From DATBHZ01 sp036557185 (GTDB lineage: Bacteria > Actinomycetota > Acidimicrobiia > IMCC26256 > JAENVU01), in assembly GCA_036557185.1 (NCBI GenBank), contig DATBHZ010000014.1, forward strand, positions 1 through 9,793: a stretch of 9,793 bases of DNA, given 5' to 3'. Every line of letters begins with the position of its first letter. Positions within the stretch are counted from its first letter, which is position 1. Both the position numbers and the translations under genes were made by a program. Of this stretch, positions 1 through 6,673 are shown in pieces. The notes beneath the pieces were generated by a model, which worked only from the letters and a program-made list of their open reading frames with translations, was not told the DNA's origin and made no database searches.

Positions 1-1
1 C

Positions 2-1063
2 GTCAGGATCCCGGCGCATCACGTGCTCGCGGTTGTCGAGGCGCCGATGGGCGCGCATCCCGGCGGGCTGTTCGCCGGCGGGCTCCCGGTCGAGGGGTAC
101 GGGGAGGACTACGAGTTCTGGGTAGCCGCGCGCGCGGCGACCCGTGGCAGCGAGGCCGAGTACGACGCGTGGATCAACCGGTGGATCCTCGCGCCGGCCG
201 ACCAGGCGGAGTACCTCGAGCGTCTCGGCAGTGAGCGGGTCGATGCTCTGCGCCGCAAGGCGCAGCCGGGCTCGTGGCGCGACGACGTTGCCGCGTTCCC
301 CGTCGACCGGTTCACCCCCGCCAACCCGTGGGAGGTGGCCGCGACCTTCGGGGCGCGTCATCTCGCCGATCGGATCGCGGCCATCGACGCGCACGCGGTG
401 CTGGCCGGCGCCGGCGTGGCGAACCTCGCCGCATGGCTCGGCGTCGCACTGGCGAAGGAGCGGGGCTGCGGGGTCACGCTCACCGCCGAGATCGGGCTGT
501 GGGACTACGCGCCCACCGACGGCGACCCCTTCGTCCTGAACCACCGCAACTTCCCGTCGGCGACGATGCTCGGCGACGCGGCGATGGTGCTCGGCACGCT
601 CGTCGGGGGGCCCGGCACGCGCACCATCGGCTGCCTGGGCGGCGCCCAGATCGACAAGCACGGCAACATCAACTCGACGCAGATCGCAGACGGCCCGTTC
701 CTCGTCGGCTCCGGCGGCGGCAATGACGTCGCGAGCGTGGCCGACGAGTGCATCGTCGTGGCGACGCTCTCCAAGCAACGCACGCCGGACCAGTGCAGCT
801 ACGTCACCTCACCCGGACGCACGGTGCGCGCGCTCGTCACCGATCTCGGGACGCTGGAGAAGCTCGATGCTGACGGCGAGCTCGTGCTGACCGCCGTGCC
901 CGAAGGCGAAGGGACCTTGGACGAGCGGATCGACGCCGCGCGCGCCGGATGTGGCTGGGATCTCACAGTCGCGCCGGAGGTACGCTGGCTCGCGGCTCCG
1001 ACGATGGACGAGGTGCTGAGGTTGCGCGGGTGGGATCCCCGCGGTTGGTTCCTGCGCGGCTAG
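2..1063 (+). CDS. Class I CoA-transferase, fused alpha (C-terminal part) and beta subunits, 5' truncated by window
   Basis: Resembles the GctA/GctB (glutaconate CoA-transferase) and IpdA/IpdB (steroid ring-opening) class. The frame is open to the window edge, and the residues before the first possible start (RIPAHHVL) continue the family pattern, so the true start lies upstream; 353 codons are visible. Codons 1 to about 100 match the end of an alpha subunit, with a GAHP motif at 17-20 and a region rich in Trp and Tyr ending at KAQPGSW. From about codon 104 (FTPANPW) a beta subunit follows with no stop. It has an E-I-G at 163-165, where the beta subunit carries its thioester-forming Glu, and a conserved GAQID..GN motif at about 214-222. 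Such subunits are often separate genes, so this is a fusion, though an in-frame GTG at 335 could allow internal initiation. Retention of the Glu favours true CoA transfer over IpdAB-like hydrolysis. Substrate is unknown. The stop overlaps that of the convergent thiolase gene. Confidence 0.85.
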   Translation, partial: VRIPAHHVLAVVEAPMGAHPGGLFAGGLPVEGYGEDYEFWVAARAATRGSEAEYDAWINRWILAPADQAEYLERLGSERVDALRRKAQPGSWRDDVAAFPVDRFTPANPWEVAATFGARHLADRIAAIDAHAVLAGAGVANLAAWLGVALAKERGCGVTLTAEIGLWDYAPTDGDPFVLNHRNFPSATMLGDAAMVLGTLVGGPGTRTIGCLGGAQIDKHGNINSTQIADGPFLVGSGGGNDVASVADECIVVATLSKQRTPDQCSYVTSPGRTVRALVTDLGTLEKLDADGELVLTAVPEGEGTLDERIDAARAGCGWDLTVAPEVRWLAAPTMDEVLRLRGWDPRGWFLRG

Positions 1064-2196
1064 CGCTTCACGATCGTGACGGATGCGTTCGCGCCGCGGC
1101 CGACGGTGTGCGCCATGCCGACCCGCGCTCCCTCGACCTGGCGTGCACCCGCGTCGCCCCGGATCTGGAGCACGAGCTCGACGACTTGACCGAGACCCGA
1201 CGCGCCGAGCGGCTCGCCTTTCGAGAGGAGCCCTCCCGACACGTTGACCGGACGCGCGCCACCCAGCGCGGCGCTCCCGTCGGCGAGCACCTTGGGCTGC
1301 TCGCCGGGCTCGCACAATCGCAGCTCCTCCCATCCGAGGAGCTCGCGCGCCGCGTCCGTGTCCTGACACTCGACGAGGTCGAGCTCGTCCGGGCCGACAC
1401 CCGCCTCGGCGTAGGCGTCGTCGACGGCGAGCCTCGACGGCGGGGTGATGTGGGTGTCGTCGATGCCGGCCAGCGGCGTCGCCTCGCCGAGCACGCTGCC
1501 CGGCAGATGGGAGCGCAGCACGGACGACTCGAGCATCACGCGCCCCGTTCCGTTGCCCGCCGCCTTCCGCACGACCACGGCGGCAGCACCCTCGTTGGGG
1601 GAGCACAGCATGAAGAGGTGGAGCGGTTCGCACACGACGCGCGAGCCGAGCACCTCGTCGACCGAGGTCGGCTTCCGGAACATAGCGTTGGGATTGGCGA
1701 CGCCGTGGGCGCGGTTCTTCACGACGAGCTCCGCGAGGTCGCGCTTGGTGATGCCTGACTCGCGCATGAGCCGCTGCGCGCGCAAGGCGAAGTAGGCAGG
1801 CGTCGCCGCGAGCCCCGCTTGCTCGCGCCACGGCTCGAAGAAGCTCGAGCGGATGATGCCCTTGGGCATCTTCTCCATGCCGAGCACGAGCACGGTGTCG
1901 AACTGCCCGGCACGAATCGCGCCTGCTGCGAGCTCGAGCGCCGCGCCGCCGCTCGCACACCCGGCCTCGACGTCGATGATCGGCATGCCCGTCTGCGCGA
2001 GCGCGCCGAGCACCTTGTGCCCGGCCGCGACGCCCGAGTAGGCGGTGCCGCAGAAGACGGCTTGGAACCCGCCGCGCGGCACGTCGGCATCCTTCAGGGC
2101 TTCCCGAACCGCGTGCACGCCCATCTCGGTGACGGTCTTGCCCTCGAACCGGCCGAACGGGTGGATGCCGACGCCCGCGATCTCGACACCGCTCAT
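1060..2196 (-). CDS. SCP2-type thiolase / lipid-transfer-protein-like acyl-CoA acyltransferase
   Basis: Protein of 378 residues of the SCP2-thiolase (Ltp) branch, expected to cleave (or condense) beta-ketoacyl-CoA or a related acyl-CoA in the cytoplasm. The nucleophile is seen as Cys80 in EAGCASGG. The other catalytic blocks differ from textbook thiolases. The usual HD of the HDCF block is Q278-D279 (ECQDT). The usual GHP block reads SKGEPLGASG, with Glu328 where His is expected. The C-terminal Cys position has His363 (AHTVG), as in the SCP2 subclass (QHN). These may be subfamily traits; some Ltp proteins work as aldolases with a DUF35 partner. The start ATG overlaps the DUF35 stop as ATGA and has a strong GAGGAG 8 nt upstream. 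Last gene of a four-gene operon. The family is certain, the reaction is not. Confidence 0.9.
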   Translation of the reverse strand: MSGVEIAGVGIHPFGRFEGKTVTEMGVHAVREALKDADVPRGGFQAVFCGTAYSGVAAGHKVLGALAQTGMPIIDVEAGCASGGAALELAAGAIRAGQFDTVLVLGMEKMPKGIIRSSFFEPWREQAGLAATPAYFALRAQRLMRESGITKRDLAELVVKNRAHGVANPNAMFRKPTSVDEVLGSRVVCEPLHLFMLCSPNEGAAAVVVRKAAGNGTGRVMLESSVLRSHLPGSVLGEATPLAGIDDTHITPPSRLAVDDAYAEAGVGPDELDLVECQDTDAARELLGWEELRLCEPGEQPKVLADGSAALGGARPVNVSGGLLSKGEPLGASGLGQVVELVLQIRGDAGARQVEGARVGMAHTVGRGANASVTIVKR

Positions 2197-2603
2197 CGGG
2201 TGTGCTCCTCGGTCTGAGGGCCGAACTCCCAGGTGAGCAGCGTGTCGGTGTCGCCGTCGCTGCTCGCTTCGAGCTCGACGACGCGCAGCTGCATGGGCTG
2301 GCCGTACGCGTAGCCGTCGACCGGGGCGGTGAGCCGCGTGATCACACGCAGGCCCTCGGGGAGCTCCACGATGCCGAACCCGTACGGCGCGGCGCCCGCG
2401 TAGCCAGGTGGCGCGGCGGTGACCGCGGTCCATCCCCACAACGTGCCGGTGTCGGAGAGCTCGACGTTCGAGACGTCGTCCGATCCGCAGTACGGGCACT
2501 GCTCCAGGCGCGGGAAGTGGTGATGGCCGCAAGCACCGCAGCGCGCACCCAGCAAGCGCGGCGGGTTGACAGTGAAGAGACCCTCGTGCACCGGGACGGG
2601 CAT
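2193..2603 (-). CDS. DUF35 zinc-ribbon / OB-fold protein, thiolase partner
   Basis: Small protein of 136 residues with the two-domain plan of DUF35 proteins. The N-terminal rubredoxin-like zinc ribbon has two CxxC knuckles (C22/C25 and C36/C39). The C-terminal OB-fold begins near VSNVELSDTGTLWGWT and includes YGFGIVELPEG. DUF35 proteins are known partners of thiolase-fold enzymes: the archaeal thiolase/HMG-CoA synthase complex and the actinobacterial Ltp2-ChsH2 aldolase both use this domain at the interface or active-site entrance. Its location directly before, and overlapping, the thiolase gene (ATGA) supports the same role here. The start ATG shares its A with the TGA stop of the upstream CoA-transferase (TGATG); a GTG one codon earlier is an alternative. 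The domain call is secure; the partnership is inferred from context. Confidence 0.9.
   Translation of the reverse strand: MPVPVHEGLFTVNPPRLLGARCGACGHHHFPRLEQCPYCGSDDVSNVELSDTGTLWGWTAVTAAPPGYAGAAPYGFGIVELPEGLRVITRLTAPVDGYAYGQPMQLRVVELEASSDGDTDTLLTWEFGPQTEEHTR
2205..2210 (-). promoter_or_regulatory. Shine-Dalgarno of the thiolase gene
   Basis: GAGGAG on the minus strand, 8 nt before the ATG at 2196. It lies within the last codons of the DUF35 gene. It fixes the thiolase start at MSGVEIAG rather than at any upstream codon in the long open frame, and suggests re-initiation at the ATGA overlap. Confidence 0.7.
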
Positions 2604-3793
2604 CACACGGTCCCGTCCGCGCGGAGCCGTTCGATCTCGCGGCTGTCGAGTCCGAGCACGTTGCTCAGGACCTGGTCGGTGTCCGCACCGAGGACGGGCG
2701 CGCCCGCAGGTGTTGCCGCCGCCTCGCCGACGAATCGCGGGAAGGGCGCTTGCTGGCGCAGGGTGCCGATGACCGGGTCCTCGATCTCGATCAAGTCGCC
2801 GCGGGCGGCGAAGTGGGGGTCGGCGAACATGTCGGCGGCCGTGTACGCGGTCGCGACCGGGACGTCGTGCTGCACGCACGCTGCCTCGATCTCGTCCGCG
2901 GGGAGCGACGTGGTCCACGCGGCGACCACGCCGTTGATCTCGTCGTTGTGCGCGGCGCGGTCGGCGAGCTTTGCGTACTTCGGGTCGTCGAGGAGCTCGG
3001 GACGGTCCATCGCCTTGCACAGGCGCGAGAAGTTCGCGTCGGAGCCGGCCACGATGCACACGAACTTCCCGTCGGCCGTGGGGTAGTTGTCGAGTGGGGC
3101 GCTGTTCGCGAGCCGGTTGCCCTCACGCGTACGCACCGTGCCGAGCTTGTCGTATGCCGCGAGGGTCCATTCGAGGATGCGCAGCGACGCGCCGTAGAGC
3201 GCCGCGTCGATCACGGCTCCACGGCCTTCGCGCCGCGCGTCGCGGGCGTAGAGCGCCGCGGTGGCTGCTTGTGCCGCGAACACACCGGTGAGATAGTCCG
3301 AGATCGTCACGCCGACGCGGACGGGCGGGCGATCCGGGTACCCGGTGAGGTGGAGGAGCCCTCCGTACCCGATGCCGAGCCGGTCGAGCCCCGGCCGTGG
3401 CGAGTACGGGCCGTCCTGGCCGAAGGTGCTGATGCGCACGGTGACGATTCGCGGGTTCAGGTCATCCGGTGCGATGTGCCACTTCTCCAGCGTGCCAGGC
3501 CGGAAGTTCTCGCACACGACGTCGGCCGTGTCCGCGAGCCTGCGGAACAGATCCTGGCCCTCCTCCGTGCGGAGGTTGAGCGTGACGCTCTTGCGTCCGC
3601 GCCCTTCGACGGCCCAGAACAGGGAGTACCCGTCGTCGGTGAACGGACCGATCTCTCGCATGAAGTCGCCCGTGCCGGGCTGCTCGATCTTGATCACCTC
3701 GGCGCCTTGCTCGCCGAGCAGGCCGGCGCAGAACGGCGCCGCGATGCGCGTGCCGAGGTCGAGGACTCTCAACCCTTCGAGAGGTCCCGCCAT
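2603..3793 (-). CDS. Family III CoA-transferase (CaiB/BaiF, formyl-CoA transferase / alpha-methylacyl-CoA racemase superfamily)
   Basis: Protein of 396 residues, normal for the family. It begins with the typical PLEGLRVLDLGTRIAAPFCAGLLGEQGAEVIKIE block (residues 4-37), followed by GRGRKSVTLNL (about 64-74) and ENFRPG (95-100). D166 in SDYLTG corresponds to the Asp that forms the acyl-Asp anhydride in formyl-CoA transferase. Members either transfer CoA between carboxylates or, with a different active site, epimerise 2-methylacyl-CoA. The Asp context and the absence of an obvious racemase His-Asp arrangement favour a transferase, but this is not decisive. The start ATG at 3793 shares one base with the TGA of the crotonase gene (TGATG), with AAGG just upstream. 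Second gene of the operon, probably activating the pathway acid or recycling CoA. Confidence 0.9.
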   Translation of the reverse strand: MAGPLEGLRVLDLGTRIAAPFCAGLLGEQGAEVIKIEQPGTGDFMREIGPFTDDGYSLFWAVEGRGRKSVTLNLRTEEGQDLFRRLADTADVVCENFRPGTLEKWHIAPDDLNPRIVTVRISTFGQDGPYSPRPGLDRLGIGYGGLLHLTGYPDRPPVRVGVTISDYLTGVFAAQAATAALYARDARREGRGAVIDAALYGASLRILEWTLAAYDKLGTVRTREGNRLANSAPLDNYPTADGKFVCIVAGSDANFSRLCKAMDRPELLDDPKYAKLADRAAHNDEINGVVAAWTTSLPADEIEAACVQHDVPVATAYTAADMFADPHFAARGDLIEIEDPVIGTLRQQAPFPRFVGEAAATPAGAPVLGADTDQVLSNVLGLDSREIERLRADGTV

Positions 3794-4617
3794 CAGGCCT
3801 TGTCGCCCGATTGCTCCGAGCGCACTGCGTCCATGCCGCCCGCCTTGCGCGCCTCGCTGCGGTCGAGTGCCTCCGCCGTGTTGCTCACGAACTGGTGCAC
3901 CATGAAGTGGTATCGCCAGCTCTCGCGCTGCCCCTGCACGTCGAGCGTGTGATTGATCGTGTCCTTCACCGCCCGCGCGGTGATCGGCGGTACCAGCGCT
4001 GCCTTCTCGGCCATCTCCCGGGCCGCTTCGGCGAGCTGCTGACGCGGCACGACCTTGTTCGCGAGCCCGAGCTGCGCGGCCTCGGCTCCGGTCAGCGTCT
4101 CGGCGCAGAAGAGGAACTCCTTCGCCTTGCGCGCGCCGAGCTCCCAGGGCTCGATCAGCAGCTCGACGCCGACGCCGCTCATGCGCAGCACCGGGTTCGA
4201 GAACCGCGCATCGTCCGACGCGACGATCATGTCGCACATGCACGCGAGCATCAGGCCGGCGGCGGAGCACGCTCCCTGGACGGCCGCGATCGTGATCTTG
4301 GGGAAGTCGCGGATGCGCACGAGCTTGTCCCAGTACATGATCTGCTCGTGCTCGAGCTTTCCCTCCGGCGTCGCTCGCTTCGCGGCCCAGGTCTCCTCGC
4401 CCGCCAGGATCTCCTTGAGGTCGTGACCGGCCGAGAAGTGCTTGCCGTCGGCCGCGAGCACGACCACGCGCACGCCGTCGTCGTTCTGGGCCTCGTCGAA
4501 GCACGCGTCGAGCTCTTCGATCATGCGCGAGCTCTGCGCGTTGGCAGCCTCCGGGCGAGCAAGCGTGATTGTCGCCACGGGTCCGTCGACCTGGTATCGA
4601 ACCGTCTCGAGCTGCAT
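3793..4617 (-). CDS. Enoyl-CoA hydratase/isomerase (crotonase) family protein lacking both hydratase glutamates
   Basis: Crotonase-fold protein of 274 residues. The first oxyanion-hole block is intact (SAGHDL, 62-67), and the second block is VQGACSAAGLMLACMCD (about 113-129). Aligned with the rat liver hydratase, the position of Glu144 is Met123 and that of Glu164 is Val143 (FSNPVLRM). Ordinary water addition to an enoyl-CoA is therefore unlikely. The fold also supports isomerisation, C-C hydrolysis, thioester hydrolysis and decarboxylation. The block PWELGARKAKEFLF (157-170) looks like that of a recurrent actinobacterial crotonase subfamily of unassigned function. The ATG at 4617 is preferred because it begins the conserved domain and has GAGGAG 11 nt upstream; the frame stays open further upstream but that stretch reads as low-complexity and crosses the divergent gene. 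First gene of the operon. Confidence 0.88.
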   Translation of the reverse strand: MQLETVRYQVDGPVATITLARPEAANAQSSRMIEELDACFDEAQNDDGVRVVVLAADGKHFSAGHDLKEILAGEETWAAKRATPEGKLEHEQIMYWDKLVRIRDFPKITIAAVQGACSAAGLMLACMCDMIVASDDARFSNPVLRMSGVGVELLIEPWELGARKAKEFLFCAETLTGAEAAQLGLANKVVPRQQLAEAAREMAEKAALVPPITARAVKDTINHTLDVQGQRESWRYHFMVHQFVSNTAEALDRSEARKAGGMDAVRSEQSGDKA

Positions 4618-4628
4618 GTCGGCGAGCG

Positions 4629-4634
4629 CTCCTC
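4629..4634 (-). promoter_or_regulatory. Shine-Dalgarno of the crotonase gene
   Basis: GAGGAG on the minus strand, 11 nt before the ATG at 4617. The spacing is on the long side. It supports that start against the open upstream extension of the frame. Confidence 0.5.
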
Positions 4635-4637
4635 GAC

Positions 4638-4651
4638 GCGGCGCGCGCCGC
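4638..4651 (-). repeat. 14-bp perfect GC palindrome in the crotonase leader
   Basis: GCGGCGCGCGCCGC reads the same on both strands. It lies between the putative -10 box and the ribosome binding site of the crotonase operon. It could form a short hairpin in the leader or a protein site, but runs of GC like this arise by chance in such a genome. Confidence 0.35.
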
Positions 4652-4669
4652 CACGGCGCACGCGTATGG

Positions 4670-4675
4670 AATCTA
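4670..4675 (-). promoter_or_regulatory. Possible -10 box for the crotonase-CoA-transferase-DUF35-thiolase operon
   Basis: TAGATT on the minus strand fits the actinobacterial TANNNT pattern. It would place the transcript start near 4663, leaving a leader of about 45 nt that contains the GAGGAG site. No convincing -35 element is visible at 17-18 nt. The same octamer, GTAGATTC, precedes the citrate synthase gene. Confidence 0.35.
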
Positions 4676-4731
4676 CCCCCGGTCCATCCCTGCGAGCCGT
4701 GAGCAGTACCGTGGCCCCGCGGTCTTGATGC

Positions 4732-4737
4732 GAGGGG
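4732..4737 (+). promoter_or_regulatory. Shine-Dalgarno deciding the TTG start of the acyltransferase
   Basis: GAGGGG, 6 nt before the TTG at 4744. An in-frame TGA at 4726-4728 rules out any earlier start. The next ATG comes only at about codon 30, inside the first membrane helix, so the TTG is the only sensible start. Confidence 0.65.
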
Positions 4738-4743
4738 CGGGCG

Positions 4744-6660
4744 TTGGGGGAAGAGAGGACGAAGACTCCGAGCCGGCTCGCGTACCAGCCGGCGCTCGAC
4801 GGCCTCCGCGCGTTCGCAGTGCTCGGGGTGATGGCGTATCACCTGTCGACCTTCGGCCGGGTCTCCGGCGGCTTCCTCGGGGTCGACGTGTTCTTCGTAC
4901 TCTCCGGGTTCCTCATCACGTCGCTGCTGGTCATCGAGCGGCAGCGGACGGATCGGATCGGCTTCCCGAGCTTCTGGGCCCGCCGTGCGCGGCGGCTGTT
5001 GCCGGCGCTCCTGATCCTGCTGCTGGCCATCGCGTTCTACGCACGATTCATCGCGCCCGCGACCGCGCACGTGGCGATCCGTCAGCAAGTGCTATCGACG
5101 CTCTTCTACTTCCAGAACTGGTGGCTCGCCTACCACCCGGCGTTCACGGACCTGAGCCACACCTGGTCGCTCTCGATCGAGGAGCAGTTCTACCTGGTCT
5201 GGCCGCTGGTCGTCGGGTTCGTCCTGTGGAGGACGCGGACCAACCTCCGCGCAATGTTCACCGTCTGCGTCGTGGGCGCGTGCGCGTCCGCCTTGCTCAT
5301 GATCGTGCTGACACCGAGCGCTGCCCACTTCAACCGCGCGTACATGGGCACCGACACTCGCGCGCAGGAGCTGCTCGTGGGCGCGGCTCTCGCGGTGTTC
5401 ATGCTCTGGAAGCCGCGCGCACCGAGTCGCCGCCGTGCCCGAGTGCTGGACGTCGCGGGGCTCGCCTGCGCGGCCTTCATCGGCGTGCTGTTCCTGCGCG
5501 CGCGTACGAGTGACGCGTGGCTGTACCACGGCGGCCTCGTGCTCGTCGCGCTCGCTGTCGCCGTCATCATCGCCGCGTCGATGGAACCCGAGGGCGTGGT
5601 GGTTCGGCGTGTCCTCGCGCTCCCGCCGCTGGTCGCGATCGGGCTCGTGTCCTACGGCCTGTACCTGTATCACGTGCCGATCTTCCTCTGGATCTCGGAG
5701 GCGAACGTCGGGATCCGCGGGATCCCGCTCGCGCTCCTTCGTCTCGCGGTGGTCGGGGTTGTGGCCTTCCTCTCGTACCGCCTCGTCGAGATGCCCGTGC
5801 GGCGCGGCGCGCTCACGCGCCCGCCGGCACAGCTCGCCGCGGCCGCTGTGGCGGCGGTCGCCGTGCTCGCGCTCGTGCTGCCCGGCGTCCAGGCGACCTC
5901 GGCGACACCGACCGCCGACGCCGCGCAGCTGCCCGCGTCATTGCAGCGTCAGCTGCGGACGTACTCGCGCACCACACCCCGTGGCGCGGTCAAGGTGCTC
6001 GCGATCGGTGACACCTCGGCGTACTCGCTCGGCCAGGCCAGCGGCGGACCCTTCGACGTCGACGGCATTCGCGGCGTCACGTATGGAGTACCCGGCTGCG
6101 GCATCAGTGACGGACGTGCGGTGGTCGACAAGGCGCTGCTCGCCGCTCGGCCCGAGTGTGCGCAGTGGGAGGCACGATTCCAGGCTGCGGTCTCGAGCTA
6201 CCGGCCGGACGTGGCCATGCTGCTCCTCGGCGCGGACGAGCGCTTCGATCGGTGGCTCGGCGGGAGCGTCGCGGTCGTCGGCTCCGCCGAGCTCGAACGC
6301 AGCCTCACCGCGAACCTCGACGCCGCGCGGCAGGCCTTGACCTCCGGCGGCGCAGCCCTGGTGCTCGCCACGGTGCCGTGCGTGCTCCTGGGGCACCAGG
6401 ACCTGACGGGGGTCGCCGAGTTGGCCGCGGAGCCTCACCGCGTCGCATGGCTCAACGGCGTGGTGCTCCGGTACGCGCAGACGCATCCCGGGGTGCGAGT
6501 CACGGAGCTCCCCGACACCTTCTGCCGCGAGCCGGAGCCGGTCGCGGCGGTCGACCCGCAACCATTACGCTCGACCGCGACGGAGCTCACACCGGCTCAG
6601 GCGCGCTCCGTGTGGCAGGCACTGGCGCCGGTCGCGCGCCTCGCGGCCGCGCCGCGCTAG
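4744..6660 (+). CDS. OafA/YrhL-type membrane acyltransferase (acyltransferase 3) with C-terminal SGNH-like domain
   Basis: Protein of 638 residues starting at TTG. The N-terminal acyltransferase-3 domain (about 12-385) has R22 and H33 in the LDGLRAF..MAYHL block, GFLGVDVFFVLSGFLI (43-58), FWARRARRLLP and SLSIEEQFYLVWP (142-154). About eleven or twelve hydrophobic segments follow, the last near 362-385. Family members move acyl groups across the membrane to modify cell-surface sugars or other glycans. From about 415 a soluble, presumably extracytoplasmic, SGNH-like domain follows. In it the block I motif reads GDT, with Thr424 in place of the nucleophilic Ser, and the usual DGVH near the end reads TATE (611-614), so Asp and His are also missing. 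It may be a non-catalytic domain. The gene is divergent from the CoA-thioester operon and convergent with the next gene with only 13 bases between them, so it is probably unrelated to catabolism. Confidence 0.9.
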   Translation: MGEERTKTPSRLAYQPALDGLRAFAVLGVMAYHLSTFGRVSGGFLGVDVFFVLSGFLITSLLVIERQRTDRIGFPSFWARRARRLLPALLILLLAIAFYARFIAPATAHVAIRQQVLSTLFYFQNWWLAYHPAFTDLSHTWSLSIEEQFYLVWPLVVGFVLWRTRTNLRAMFTVCVVGACASALLMIVLTPSAAHFNRAYMGTDTRAQELLVGAALAVFMLWKPRAPSRRRARVLDVAGLACAAFIGVLFLRARTSDAWLYHGGLVLVALAVAVIIAASMEPEGVVVRRVLALPPLVAIGLVSYGLYLYHVPIFLWISEANVGIRGIPLALLRLAVVGVVAFLSYRLVEMPVRRGALTRPPAQLAAAAVAAVAVLALVLPGVQATSATPTADAAQLPASLQRQLRTYSRTTPRGAVKVLAIGDTSAYSLGQASGGPFDVDGIRGVTYGVPGCGISDGRAVVDKALLAARPECAQWEARFQAAVSSYRPDVAMLLLGADERFDRWLGGSVAVVGSAELERSLTANLDAARQALTSGGAALVLATVPCVLLGHQDLTGVAELAAEPHRVAWLNGVVLRYAQTHPGVRVTELPDTFCREPEPVAAVDPQPLRSTATELTPAQARSVWQALAPVARLAAAPR

Positions 6661-6673
6661 CCCGGACGCGTGC

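Noticed and set aside
2..1063. Calling the first gene the cholesterol ring-opening hydrolase IpdAB
   Set aside because: The Glu expected of true CoA-transferases is present and the sequence differs from IpdB in several blocks, so only the class I CoA-transferase family is supported.
809..1960. Long open frames on the other frames of the thiolase and CoA-transferase genes, such as 809-1960 minus and 949-1758 plus
   Set aside because: Their translations are rich in Arg, Ala and Pro with no recognisable domain. They overlap genes with clear family motifs and are expected from GC-rich codon usage.
2750..4728. Large plus-strand open frames opposite the CaiB and crotonase genes (2750-3952 and 3811-4728)
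   Set aside because: Low-complexity antisense shadows without domain motifs; the minus strand carries well-conserved enzymes across the same DNA.
4618..5088. N-terminal extension of the crotonase frame up to 5088
   Set aside because: The extension is charged, low-complexity sequence that crosses the divergent acyltransferase. The conserved domain and a ribosome site both mark the ATG at 4617.
6661..6673. A bidirectional terminator between the acyltransferase and the FadE29-like gene
   Set aside because: Only 13 bases lie between the stop codons, with no inverted repeat or T-run.
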